DNA of 64,000 bases from a virus: the IMG/VR virus record IMGVR_UViG_3300044701_002822, positions 1-64,000 of that record; one strand, 5' to 3'. The position numbers and the translations under genes are program-made. Below, one piece after another: positions 34,082 through 42,413 of the stretch. How positions within the stretch are numbered: the first letter of the stretch is position 1; each line of letters opens with the position of its first letter. The notes beneath the pieces are model-generated. The model did not search any database, had not been told where the DNA came from, and saw only the letters and a list, made by a program, of their open reading frames with translations.

Positions 34082-34724
34082 ATTTAAACTGCTCCGGTAT
34101 TTGTTTGACACATTCGTTTATATAGATACTTTCCAAATCAAAGTAAACACTTGCCATACTTACTTCAAAATTATTGATTATACCACGCTTTACTGCATTG
34201 TTAAGCCACGGGCTAAGTGCATTATCAAATCTGTAACGTGCGTTTTCTCCAGATAAACGTATAAAAAAATTAACAGGATTGATCAACTTATTGTAAGGCA
34301 ATAATTCTCTTACTAACAATTGTACTCTAGAATATTCTCCTGCGTTTATTGCTGTGTGTATTCTTCCTGCATCCATACGATACCATATGCCATCTTGAGT
34401 TAAGGGGTACGAAACATTATATTCAAGATCATGTAGACTGCAATATGTGCCAGAAAGATTTAAATGATATCTATCGTCAATATCTGCATGAGCAAAATAA
34501 CACTTGCCAGGTTCTAATTTTACTAATCTTGCTTCACCTATAGGAAATGATAAAGCTTCAATTGCAGTGGCAATTGCAGTGTCTTTATATTCTGGCAATA
34601 TTTCCCAAGGATCATAAAAAAAATTTCCTGTAGAACGATTCAATGCTAGTTTGCCGTCTTGAGCATACTCCGCACACACAGGCAAAATATCTTTGTAAAC
34701 ACTATATTCTGTTTTTTGTAACAT
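34068..34724 (-). CDS. Aspartyl/asparaginyl beta-hydroxylase-like protein
   Basis: 218 residues. FAHADIDDRYHLNLSG gives H79-x-D81 and the RYHL strand typical of aspartyl/asparaginyl hydroxylases; GRIHTAINAGEYSRVQLLV gives H123 and R133, with Asn-127 in the expected HxxxN position. This is the clearest AspH-type sequence in the window. It heads the minus-strand unit ending at 30144; the ATG lies five bases after GGTAAATA. Confidence 0.72.
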   Translation of the reverse strand: MLQKTEYSVYKDILPVCAEYAQDGKLALNRSTGNFFYDPWEILPEYKDTAIATAIEALSFPIGEARLVKLEPGKCYFAHADIDDRYHLNLSGTYCSLHDLEYNVSYPLTQDGIWYRMDAGRIHTAINAGEYSRVQLLVRELLPYNKLINPVNFFIRLSGENARYRFDNALSPWLNNAVKRGIINNFEVSMASVYFDLESIYINECVKQIPEQFKYEYQ

Positions 34725-34729
34725 ACAGA

Positions 34730-34737
34730 TATTTACC
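34730..34737 (-). promoter_or_regulatory. Late-type promoter for the 34724 gene
   Basis: Minus-strand GGTAAATA (34737-34730), five bases (TCTGT) before the ATG at 34724, giving a predicted leaderless transcript. Confidence 0.45.
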
Positions 34738-34765
34738 GCATTATCTTTAAGTGCGTATATAACTT

Positions 34766-34773
34766 GATAAGTA
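34766..34773 (+). promoter_or_regulatory. Late-type promoter variant for the 34778 unit
   Basis: GATAAGTA at 34766-34773, four bases before the ATG at 34778. The same octamer occurs at 27252. Confidence 0.45.
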
Positions 34774-34777
34774 CGTT

Positions 34778-35473
34778 ATGTACATTGATGGCGTAAATAT
34801 ACCTCTAGAAAAATCTTGGAAGCGTATAGGTGTAAGTTTAAGCGGCGGTGCTGACAGTGCATTGCTTGCCTATTTGTTGTTGAGAAACACCGATGCAGAT
34901 TTTTATTTTACAACACAAATACGAATGTGGAAAACTAGACCATGGCAAAAATACGTTGCCAAGGATGTTGTAGGTTGGTTTACAGAAAAATTTAAAAACA
35001 AGATCTTTCATTTAGAAAATTTTGTTCCGCCGGAAATGGAAGAACCTAATACAACTTTTATTACTGACGAATACGGCAAATCTAAACCTGGAAATAGAAT
35101 TATTCTTAGGGCATACAACGAATATGCTGCCCATACATATAAATTAGATGCATGGTACGCTGGTGTAAATCTAAACCCTAGTGAAATATTCAACGGTGCT
35201 CCACAAGACAGAAACAATGCTGTTATTCCTGTTCAATTAGAACACATGGGTATTCCAGTAATTCATCCTTTTGTGAATATACAAAAAGACTGGATCATAC
35301 GACAGTATATAAATCAAGGTGTTGGTGAGTTGCTAGAAATTACACGCAGTTGCGAAGGTGAGTTTACAAACTTAGATTATACAAATTATAAACCTTATCA
35401 ACCGGTACCTGTATGTGGAACTTGTTTTTGGTGTAAAGAAAGAGAATGGGGCATATCAAATGCACTCAAGTAA
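34778..35473 (+). CDS. QueC-like PP-loop ATPase
   Basis: 231 residues. The PP-loop SGGADS is at 22-27 after IPLEKSWKRIGVSL, a lead-in like that of 5466. TRSCEGE and CGTCFWCKEREWGI at the C-terminus keep the four zinc cysteines. Compact relative to the pair at 4639-6260. Overlaps the twitch radical SAM gene 35460 by 14 bases, so the association of QueC-like and twitch radical SAM genes recurs. Likely an ATP-dependent ligase/amidating enzyme; substrate unknown. Confidence 0.8.
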   Translation: MYIDGVNIPLEKSWKRIGVSLSGGADSALLAYLLLRNTDADFYFTTQIRMWKTRPWQKYVAKDVVGWFTEKFKNKIFHLENFVPPEMEEPNTTFITDEYGKSKPGNRIILRAYNEYAAHTYKLDAWYAGVNLNPSEIFNGAPQDRNNAVIPVQLEHMGIPVIHPFVNIQKDWIIRQYINQGVGELLEITRSCEGEFTNLDYTNYKPYQPVPVCGTCFWCKEREWGISNALK

Positions 35474-36725
35474 AACCTTTTGTATGCATCCTTTTACAGG
35501 ACTTGCTACACGAGAAGACGGAGCAATTAAAGTTTGCTGCCGCAGCCAACCTGTTGGATGGATACAAAACGAAAGTTTAGAATCGGCTTGGAACAACGAT
35601 ACTATGAAACGTATACGTCGACAGGTGCTCAACGATCAACAACCTGCAGAATGTGTTCCATGCTTTGATTTAGAAGCACAGGGTGTCGAAAGTTTAAGAC
35701 AGCGGCACATACGAGATAGTTTTCCTGATGCTCGTGTTAATTTGTACCCAAATGCATTAGATAAATTAAACGACGATTACACTATGCCATTTGAATTTCC
35801 TACAATTGAAATCAAAATTAACAATCTATGTAACTTAAAATGTCGTATGTGCAACCCGTTAGACAGCACTCAATGGAAAGACTGGGAAAGTGTAGAAGAG
35901 TTTTATGCTGCGGAAAACAACTATCTTGTAGATGCTGTTCGTAAGCTAGGATTAACCAAGGCACCGTTTGTAGGACTGTTCGAAGATACAGCTGAGTTTT
36001 GGAACAATTTGGAAAAACTGTTGCCTTACTTTAGACGTGTAGAATTTGCCGGTGGCGAACCGCTGATGGATCCTACACATTACAAGATATTAGATGTACT
36101 TGCACGTAACGGTAAGAACATAGAAATAAAGTACGCTACAAACGGCACAGTGACGGGTATAAAGGGCGGAAGGACAATACACGACTATTGGCCCAAATTT
36201 AAAAGAGTAAGCGTAAACGTAAGCATAGACGGGCTGTATGACGTGTATGAATACATACGCGGCAACGGAGACTTTGAAACTGTAAAGCAGAATGTAGAAA
36301 TATTTAAAAGTTTTCCTAATGTAGATTATGTTGTAGGTGCATGTACAGTACAAGTTGGCAATATTATGCAGTTGCCCGACATCATTCCTTACTTCTTAAA
36401 CGAAATGGGCATTGTGTTTTATTCTCACAGAGTAAATTATCCTAATGTATTAAGTGCTCAAACCGTTCACCCTAAATTAAAACTTAAAGTAGTTAGACAA
36501 TTAGAAATGTTAAAAGCAGAAGTGGCAAATTATCCTATAATGAATTTGCACAAAGATGTGTTGCCAGTAACACTGAGACAAATTGATGACAACATAAACT
36601 TTTTACAAGCACGTGACTTGCACAGCAAATGGACACAAACTGTAGCATTTAATCATCGCTTAGACAGTACACGCAAACAAGGACCTTTTGAAAAGGTTAT
36701 ACCTGAATATGCTCCGTACATTTGA
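35460..36725 (+). CDS. Twitch-domain radical SAM protein
   Basis: 421 residues from ATG 35460, chosen because it overlaps the upstream gene by 14 bases and starts just before the conserved SKTFCMHPF block. Twitch cysteines C8, C26-C27, C65 and C68; radical SAM motif C124, C128, C131 (CNLKCRMC); AGGEPLM later. It has a longer central insert than most paralogues. The unit continues with an unknown protein and two short radical SAM genes. Confidence 0.92.
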   Translation: MHSSKTFCMHPFTGLATREDGAIKVCCRSQPVGWIQNESLESAWNNDTMKRIRRQVLNDQQPAECVPCFDLEAQGVESLRQRHIRDSFPDARVNLYPNALDKLNDDYTMPFEFPTIEIKINNLCNLKCRMCNPLDSTQWKDWESVEEFYAAENNYLVDAVRKLGLTKAPFVGLFEDTAEFWNNLEKLLPYFRRVEFAGGEPLMDPTHYKILDVLARNGKNIEIKYATNGTVTGIKGGRTIHDYWPKFKRVSVNVSIDGLYDVYEYIRGNGDFETVKQNVEIFKSFPNVDYVVGACTVQVGNIMQLPDIIPYFLNEMGIVFYSHRVNYPNVLSAQTVHPKLKLKVVRQLEMLKAEVANYPIMNLHKDVLPVTLRQIDDNINFLQARDLHSKWTQTVAFNHRLDSTRKQGPFEKVIPEYAPYI

Positions 36726-37542
36726 AATAGAAATAGGCAATAATGCCGACAGTAGTAAAATTGAGTTTTATATCCTACAAACTGATATTGCACAACTATG
36801 GGCAAAAGAAATTGCAAAAAAATATCCATTGTACGAAACCAACAGATTTACCAACTGGCCTAACAGTACAAAAAGCAAAGCATACTACGAATATTATCTT
36901 AAACTTCATATGAATAACATACAAGAATACGGGCATGTTATTGATATAGAAGATTTCGATTTTCAAAATGCACTGAACGAGATGCATAAACATTTTGAAG
37001 ATTTGCGTGGTCATATCGATTATCCTTCCAAATGGTACCAATCTGCACCGGCAAAAGTTAAAAACAGTGTTGATAAATTTAACGTGTTAATACACGAATA
37101 TGAAAACTTGTTAGAAGAAGAAAAACAAAGTTTTCGTAATCCTACTATTGTATGCACATTTAGTGACAGGCCTAAGTTTGATTTGTTGGAAGAACATTAC
37201 AAACATTTTACACATTGCTGGGAACACGGAACTGTTTATATAAATTATTGCGAGGTAGGAAAGCCATTATTAGATGTGTTTAAGGACAAGGACGATCATG
37301 CAGAAGCAATACGTCCTCAAAGCACATGGAGTGCAGATTTTATGATCAAGTTTGGTCCAAGTGTTACAGAATCTTTTGCTGCACACAAAGAAAAACAGTT
37401 TATAGAATGGTATAAACAAAAAGGATTTGACTTTGAACATCTTAGTTTAGGTATGATACCAGTTGCTAAAATTAAAAAACCAGTTGATTTAAACAAATAT
37501 AAAAGTTATAATAGAGTTATAAATGTTACGTGTAGAAAATAG
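36709..37542 (+). CDS. Hypothetical protein, conserved-looking, no recognised family
   Basis: 277 residues from ATG 36709, 17 bases inside the previous gene. The N-terminal 140 residues are mixed; a helix of about 25 residues rich in Lys, Glu and Asn precedes IVCTFSDRPKFDLLEEHY, and a HAEAIRPQSTW stretch with several His, Asp and Trp follows. No transmembrane segment or signal peptide. Genomic position between two radical SAM genes suggests a pathway role, but nothing in the sequence identifies it. Confidence 0.7.
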   Translation: MLRTFEIEIGNNADSSKIEFYILQTDIAQLWAKEIAKKYPLYETNRFTNWPNSTKSKAYYEYYLKLHMNNIQEYGHVIDIEDFDFQNALNEMHKHFEDLRGHIDYPSKWYQSAPAKVKNSVDKFNVLIHEYENLLEEEKQSFRNPTIVCTFSDRPKFDLLEEHYKHFTHCWEHGTVYINYCEVGKPLLDVFKDKDDHAEAIRPQSTWSADFMIKFGPSVTESFAAHKEKQFIEWYKQKGFDFEHLSLGMIPVAKIKKPVDLNKYKSYNRVINVTCRK

Positions 37543-38410
37543 ATGGCCGCACTATTATGATAGTTGCAAAATAGAATGGAACATAGGAAAAAGATGCAAC
37601 CTTGATTGCACATATTGCCCTGCTGAAATTCATGACAATCATAGTCAACACAGGCCTATAGAAGAATTAGAATCTGTTGCCAATACCATTTCATCTATTC
37701 CTAATGTTAGAGTTAGTTTAACCGGTGGCGAACCTTGTGTACATCCTAAATTTGAAAGTTTAATTTGGTATTTAAAAGCAAGAGTAAAATGGATTAGTGT
37801 TACAACAAATGCAACAAGAAACGGACGCTGGTACGCTAATCTTCCTGTTGATTACATAGTGTTTAGTTTACATTACGAAGATGTTAGTTGGAAAACAAGA
37901 TTACTAAGCATTTTAGATTTTGATAATTTTAAATATCAACAACAATACCATGTAAACATAATGGCACATCACGAACATATGGACAAAGTAAAAGAATCAG
38001 TTCGTGCGTTTCAAGCCCATAATGTTCCATATGCTATTCGAAGAATACGCTGGACAGAAAAACACGATTGGTTTGATGATTTAAAATATCAACCTGCTGA
38101 TTTAGAGTGGATAATCAGTAACGAAGCAACAGCAGCACCAAATACATTAATCGATAACAAAGAATTAGCACACACCAACGACTTAATCAAAGAACACAAA
38201 AATAAATTTAAAGGCTGGACTTGCAGAGCCGGTATAGAAAGTCTAATGATAAATTGGGATGGCGAAGTACATAGAGCTACATGTAGAGTAGGCGGGAGTT
38301 TAGGAAACATTTATACAGGAAATTTTCAAATACCTAGTGACCCAGTAGTATGCACCAGAGAATGGTGTACTTGTGCAGCAGATGTGAACATAACAAAATG
38401 GAAGCAATAA
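37523..38410 (+). CDS. Radical SAM protein, short type
   Basis: 295 residues. Cluster motif C25, C29, C32 (CNLDCTYC), SLTGGEPCVHP later, and a late cysteine-rich tail (WTCRAGIES, ATCRVGG, CTREWCTC) that may bind a second cluster. It overlaps 36709-37542 by 20 bases and 38398 by 13. QueE-like in size, but the tail is unlike QueE. Its gene follows a twitch radical SAM gene, with a possible paired substrate. Confidence 0.88.
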   Translation: MLRVENRWPHYYDSCKIEWNIGKRCNLDCTYCPAEIHDNHSQHRPIEELESVANTISSIPNVRVSLTGGEPCVHPKFESLIWYLKARVKWISVTTNATRNGRWYANLPVDYIVFSLHYEDVSWKTRLLSILDFDNFKYQQQYHVNIMAHHEHMDKVKESVRAFQAHNVPYAIRRIRWTEKHDWFDDLKYQPADLEWIISNEATAAPNTLIDNKELAHTNDLIKEHKNKFKGWTCRAGIESLMINWDGEVHRATCRVGGSLGNIYTGNFQIPSDPVVCTREWCTCAADVNITKWKQ

Positions 38411-39432
38411 ATTTAAAAAACAACGAACCTATGATGATTACCTGGGACACAGGTAGACGTTGTAACTTTGATTGTAGTTATTGTGATTTGTCTAGACATA
38501 ATTTAACTAGTCCGCTTACATCTTTAGAAGATCTTAGAAATACATATAAGTTTATACAAGATTATACAACAATATACAATCAACCAAATGCTAATATAGC
38601 ATTTACTGGTGGCGAACCAACAATTAATCCAAACTTTTGGATCCTAATCAACGAAATAGAAAAGTACACTCTAGGATTAACTACCAATGGCACGTTTGCT
38701 CCTAAACATTTAGATACTATAAAACAAAAGTTTGTAGCAGCAACTATTAGTTGGCATGCCGAGATTGATAAAAAATTGCGAGACAGAGCTATTAACAATG
38801 CCATTGAATTACATCGTTCAGGTTTTGATGTGCGTGTTAATGTAATGATGCACAGTGATTTATGGTTAGACTGTGTAATAGCACATGATAAACTGGTCAG
38901 CGAAGGTGTAAAAACAAATCCTGTAATTGTAGGCGACGGACTTACTGGCAATACTGATTTTTTCAAAGACGAAACTGGTATACTAAGAAGAACCAGCCAT
39001 TCTTATACTGTGGAACAGCAAGAATGGTTTTATAAAGTTAAAAATTTAGACATTCAAACAATCGATAAAATAAAAGCCGGTAATCAGCTGCCTAGAAGTT
39101 GTTGCGGTAATAGAGATCTAATGGGAAAATGCAACGGGTGCTGGTCAAATATAACTGCAATTGAAACAAACTTTAAAGGTTGGTATTGCAGTGTTAACAA
39201 ATATTTCATGCATATAGAACAGCATACAGGAAATGTTTATCATCATCAAACATGTCAAGCAACATTTCAAGGCAAAGGTCCTATCGGCAATTTAAAAAAT
39301 AGTGTCGGAATATTAGAATATGCAAAACAAAACTTACAAAATACAATTGTATGTCCTAATAATCGTTGCGGCTGCGGAATGTGTGCTCCTAAAGCACTTG
39401 ATAAGATTGAATTTGATCGTTTGGTTTATTAA
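38398..39432 (+). CDS. Radical SAM protein with cysteine-rich C-terminus
   Basis: 344 residues from ATG 38398 (13-base overlap with 37523). Cluster motif C22, C26, C29 (CNFDCSYC), TGGEPTI, and a C-terminal tail with SCCGNRD, KCNGCW, WYCSVNK, QTCQATF and the CGCGMCAPKA block; more cysteines than needed for one extra cluster. 42364-43446 is the clear paralogue, sharing CGGND, WSCAVDKFF, and CGLCAPKA. Its tail overlaps the convergent gene 39389 by 44 bases. Confidence 0.88.
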   Translation: MEAINLKNNEPMMITWDTGRRCNFDCSYCDLSRHNLTSPLTSLEDLRNTYKFIQDYTTIYNQPNANIAFTGGEPTINPNFWILINEIEKYTLGLTTNGTFAPKHLDTIKQKFVAATISWHAEIDKKLRDRAINNAIELHRSGFDVRVNVMMHSDLWLDCVIAHDKLVSEGVKTNPVIVGDGLTGNTDFFKDETGILRRTSHSYTVEQQEWFYKVKNLDIQTIDKIKAGNQLPRSCCGNRDLMGKCNGCWSNITAIETNFKGWYCSVNKYFMHIEQHTGNVYHHQTCQATFQGKGPIGNLKNSVGILEYAKQNLQNTIVCPNNRCGCGMCAPKALDKIEFDRLVY

Positions 39433-40435
39433 ATTTATTACCGCAGGTTCTTGCACAGGTCCACAATTTGTTAATAGTCCAATACTTTTCCCAAACAGTT
39501 TGAAAACTTTTAGATTCTAGTACACTTTGAATACTGCCAGTTGTGTCGCCTAGCTCTTGCAACAGCTTTTTGTATTGTATTTTTATTGTATCTTTTGCTG
39601 GTTGTAAAGAATCATTTTTTGTATAATAATCATATGGTATTGCTGCAAGAAAACAACAAGGCATAATGCAACGATGAGCATCTATGTACAATTCCGACTG
39701 ATGTTTAGCATAGCAAGAAATTTCTGTTTCGTCTACTAGATTTTGTATTAAATTTAAATCTCGTGCATTAAAGTATTTTGTGTCAGTTAAAGTAGGCGGT
39801 TCTAAATAATATTCGGTCTTGCCATACTTATTGTATACTGCAAAACGTTTTTCAAAGTTAAATCTACTGCTGTCTTTCACACTAAAATATTTAAACCCGT
39901 GAGTTTTGGCTAATGCTTCGGCTGCTTGTTCTTGATGCTGGTTGTGTTTAAATTTTATAAAACACCATTCTGCTATGCCGCCTGCATTTATAAACGTTTT
40001 AGCGTTATCCAATATACGATTAAAATCTGTTCCTATTCTGTACATGCTGTGAGTGTCTCCTAACCCATCGATACCAAAAACAACTCTATGAGAAGCAGGT
40101 AAGTGTTTAGGAAACGATGTCCACCATTTGCTGTTTCTCAAACTGCCATTGGTGTGAACATCTACATGTATATTTTTATTTTTAATTAAATCAGTCATTA
40201 ATTGCAGATTAATGTTTAAAAGAGGATCGCCAAAGTTTCCACAGAAATTAATTTTTTTTAATTGGTCTGCTACCGGCAAAACAATGTTTTGAAAATCACT
40301 TAAACTCCAGTCTGCATTTTTTATTAAAGTGTTATCTAGTCCGCCATGATAGTTGCGACTGCACATAGGACATGCTGCCTGGCAACGATTTGTAATTTCT
40401 AAATGTAAACTTTTTAAATCAGCTAGTGCAAACAT
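39389..40435 (-). CDS. Radical SAM protein with C-terminal SPASM/twitch-like domain
   Basis: 348 residues. Cluster motif C18, C22, C25 (CQAACPMC), CGNFGDPLL in the GGEP position, and MPCCFLA plus CARTCG near the C-terminus. Closest to 643 and 12416. A single-gene unit with a late-type promoter TATAAATA five bases before its ATG. Convergent with 38398 (44-base overlap) and divergent from 40475. Confidence 0.9.
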   Translation of the reverse strand: MFALADLKSLHLEITNRCQAACPMCSRNYHGGLDNTLIKNADWSLSDFQNIVLPVADQLKKINFCGNFGDPLLNINLQLMTDLIKNKNIHVDVHTNGSLRNSKWWTSFPKHLPASHRVVFGIDGLGDTHSMYRIGTDFNRILDNAKTFINAGGIAEWCFIKFKHNQHQEQAAEALAKTHGFKYFSVKDSSRFNFEKRFAVYNKYGKTEYYLEPPTLTDTKYFNARDLNLIQNLVDETEISCYAKHQSELYIDAHRCIMPCCFLAAIPYDYYTKNDSLQPAKDTIKIQYKKLLQELGDTTGSIQSVLESKSFQTVWEKYWTINKLWTCARTCGNKFNKPNDQIQSYQVL

Positions 40436-40440
40436 ATTTC

Positions 40441-40448
40441 TATTTATA
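40441..40448 (-). promoter_or_regulatory. T4-type late promoter for the 40435 gene
   Basis: Perfect TATAAATA on the minus strand (40448-40441), five bases (GAAAT) before the ATG at 40435. In T4 late promoters the octamer covers -13 to -6, so the A of ATG would be +1. Confidence 0.65.
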
Positions 40449-40461
40449 TGCGTATATTATC

Positions 40462-40469
40462 TATAAATA
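40462..40469 (+). promoter_or_regulatory. T4-type late promoter for the 40475 gene
   Basis: Perfect TATAAATA at 40462-40469, five bases (TTGTT) before the ATG at 40475. Two exact late promoters face away from each other within 30 bases here. Confidence 0.65.
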
Positions 40470-40474
40470 TTGTT

Positions 40475-41221
40475 ATGGAAACAGCAGACAGATTTTTTCA
40501 TCAAAATAATACATTCAAATACAAGCTAAACGGATTACCTAGTTTAACAATGAACGATGAAGAAATTGCATTGTGGATACTGCAAGGCGGTGCTGGTGCA
40601 TGGCTTGAATTAGATTTACATGTTGACCATAAAAGTTTTTTTGAAGAATACAATTGTGTCAAAGACATGTTTGTTACGCACAGAGATGGAGCAACAGGCG
40701 AAGGTACGCATGACGGATGGGAAGCATGTGCTTTGCATGGTATTGAGTGGGACAAAACCAATGTGTGGCAAACCTATGATTATGAAACAGAACCCGATTA
40801 TGCATGGACCAAAGCCGGCGTCAAATGTATAGAAATACAAAAGTTTTTTAATTCTTTACCTTGCCAACAGTTAGCTAGAGTAAGATTTATGAAATTAAAA
40901 AGCAAAGGTTGGATTTCACCTCACAACGACAAACCCGATTCGGATATAGACTGGAATATGATTTTTGAACATCCATTGCCGATTAATATTGCAATAGAGC
41001 ATCCACAGGATTGTCATATGGTTGTAAAAGACAACGGAGTAGTACCATTTGTCAATGGAAAAGCGTTTCTGGTCAATATTTTTAATGAACACTCAGTAAT
41101 AAATTATAGTAATAAAGACAGGATACACGTAATTGGACATTTGTTAGTAGGTAATCGCAAAAACGAATACTGTTCAATGCTGGCCAACAGCTACAGGAAA
41201 CAATATGTATTACAAGGGTAA
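40475..41221 (+). CDS. Aspartyl/asparaginyl beta-hydroxylase-like protein
   Basis: 248 residues from the ATG at 40475; an earlier in-frame ATG at 40448 lies inside the promoter region and is rejected. WISPHNDKPDSD supplies HxD and FNEHSVINYSNKDRIHVIGH the distal His, the HxxxN and the Arg of aspartyl/asparaginyl hydroxylases. The N-terminal 110 residues have no motif. Its tail overlaps the next gene by 17 bases. Confidence 0.65.
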   Translation: METADRFFHQNNTFKYKLNGLPSLTMNDEEIALWILQGGAGAWLELDLHVDHKSFFEEYNCVKDMFVTHRDGATGEGTHDGWEACALHGIEWDKTNVWQTYDYETEPDYAWTKAGVKCIEIQKFFNSLPCQQLARVRFMKLKSKGWISPHNDKPDSDIDWNMIFEHPLPINIAIEHPQDCHMVVKDNGVVPFVNGKAFLVNIFNEHSVINYSNKDRIHVIGHLLVGNRKNEYCSMLANSYRKQYVLQG

Positions 41222-42413
41222 AGAAAACAATACAGATTTATGTGTTTGTATAATAGATGATACAGATCAATATAACCCATGGATGCGTGAACTTGTAAAA
41301 AATACTGCCGACTATACAATTACAAATGTAACAGGGTTTGGGTATGATGTGTATGTAAGTCGTAATCAAGACCAAGTATTAAAACAAGTGTCAGGTCTAT
41401 ATAAAAAAGCAGTTGTGATAAGTGCTGGTACAGAATTTATCAATGGCAGAAAGTTTTTCGATAACATACCAGACGATTTCTTTATACTTGGACATATATT
41501 AGATATGGGCGAGGGATATTATGGGTTACATTATCAATGCTATATAATAAACCTTGATCTGTATGCAAAATTAAATTGTCCTGCTATAGGCGATACCAAT
41601 TTTCTGTCACAACATACTCAAAAGACACCAATAAGAAGTAAAGAAAATATTCACGACGATTATACACCATTGTGGATTAAGACAGGTAAGATACAAAATG
41701 TATACAAAAGTAAATTTCACGGGTGGAGAATAATCAGTGCCGGTCTTGAGGCAAATTATGAAATACGTGCTTTTGATGCAACACTTAGAGATAGTAAACA
41801 TTACTTGTATAGAGATGTCGATACCAGCGACTGGATATACAAAAGATACAATTATTGTTTAGCCAACCATATTTTTGAACAAAGCACAGGAAGCTTACTA
41901 TTTCCACGTCCGTATACATGTCCTATAACACACCTAATACATCCAGCAGCAGGCATGAATTGGTTAGAAAAAATAAAAAATTCCGGCGGCTACAATTCCG
42001 ATACGAAAGTTACTTTTTTTGATTACAACGAAAATGCATTAGAAGAAATGTATAACAAAACCAAAGGCATAAAAATGAATTTTGATTTTATACCTATAGA
42101 TGTTATTGCCGAGCCAGAAGAACTTGTTACCAAAGTAGATAGTTCACACGAACCTGTGGGTGTTGTTTTTCATATGAGTAATATTTTTGCTTACGAGGGT
42201 ACAGCAAGCTTGATGCCATTAAAATATAGAGTAGCACAAGAAAACAAATTTATAAAAAGTGTACAGAAATCTATGCCAATATGCTGTATAGATTTTGATC
42301 AACGGGCAGCTGAAGGATTTGTTTCATGGAGAGAAGAAACAGGATTAGCCAAGGATTTGTTGCTCACTGATCTTTCAACTGTGGACTTGCCGTTTTGGCA
42401 TACTTATGGTTGA
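41205..42413 (+). CDS. Hypothetical protein, possible transferase with Rossmann-like C-terminus
   Basis: 402 residues. The C-terminal half has HPAAGMNWLEKI followed by VTFFDYNENALEEMY, resembling motif I and the acidic loop of a SAM-dependent methyltransferase-like fold, and a KMNFDFIPID strand. The N-terminal half resembles nothing I recognise but has a FILGHILD and IINLD strand pattern. It runs tail to tail over the end of 42364 by 50 bases. Function unknown; methyltransferase is a guess. Confidence 0.4.
   Translation: MYYKGKENNTDLCVCIIDDTDQYNPWMRELVKNTADYTITNVTGFGYDVYVSRNQDQVLKQVSGLYKKAVVISAGTEFINGRKFFDNIPDDFFILGHILDMGEGYYGLHYQCYIINLDLYAKLNCPAIGDTNFLSQHTQKTPIRSKENIHDDYTPLWIKTGKIQNVYKSKFHGWRIISAGLEANYEIRAFDATLRDSKHYLYRDVDTSDWIYKRYNYCLANHIFEQSTGSLLFPRPYTCPITHLIHPAAGMNWLEKIKNSGGYNSDTKVTFFDYNENALEEMYNKTKGIKMNFDFIPIDVIAEPEELVTKVDSSHEPVGVVFHMSNIFAYEGTASLMPLKYRVAQENKFIKSVQKSMPICCIDFDQRAAEGFVSWREETGLAKDLLLTDLSTVDLPFWHTYG

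Noticed and set aside
40448-40475. Upstream ATG extension of the hydroxylase-like gene
   Set aside because: The earlier ATG would place coding sequence over the perfect TATAAATA promoter, whereas the ATG at 40475 sits at leaderless distance from it.
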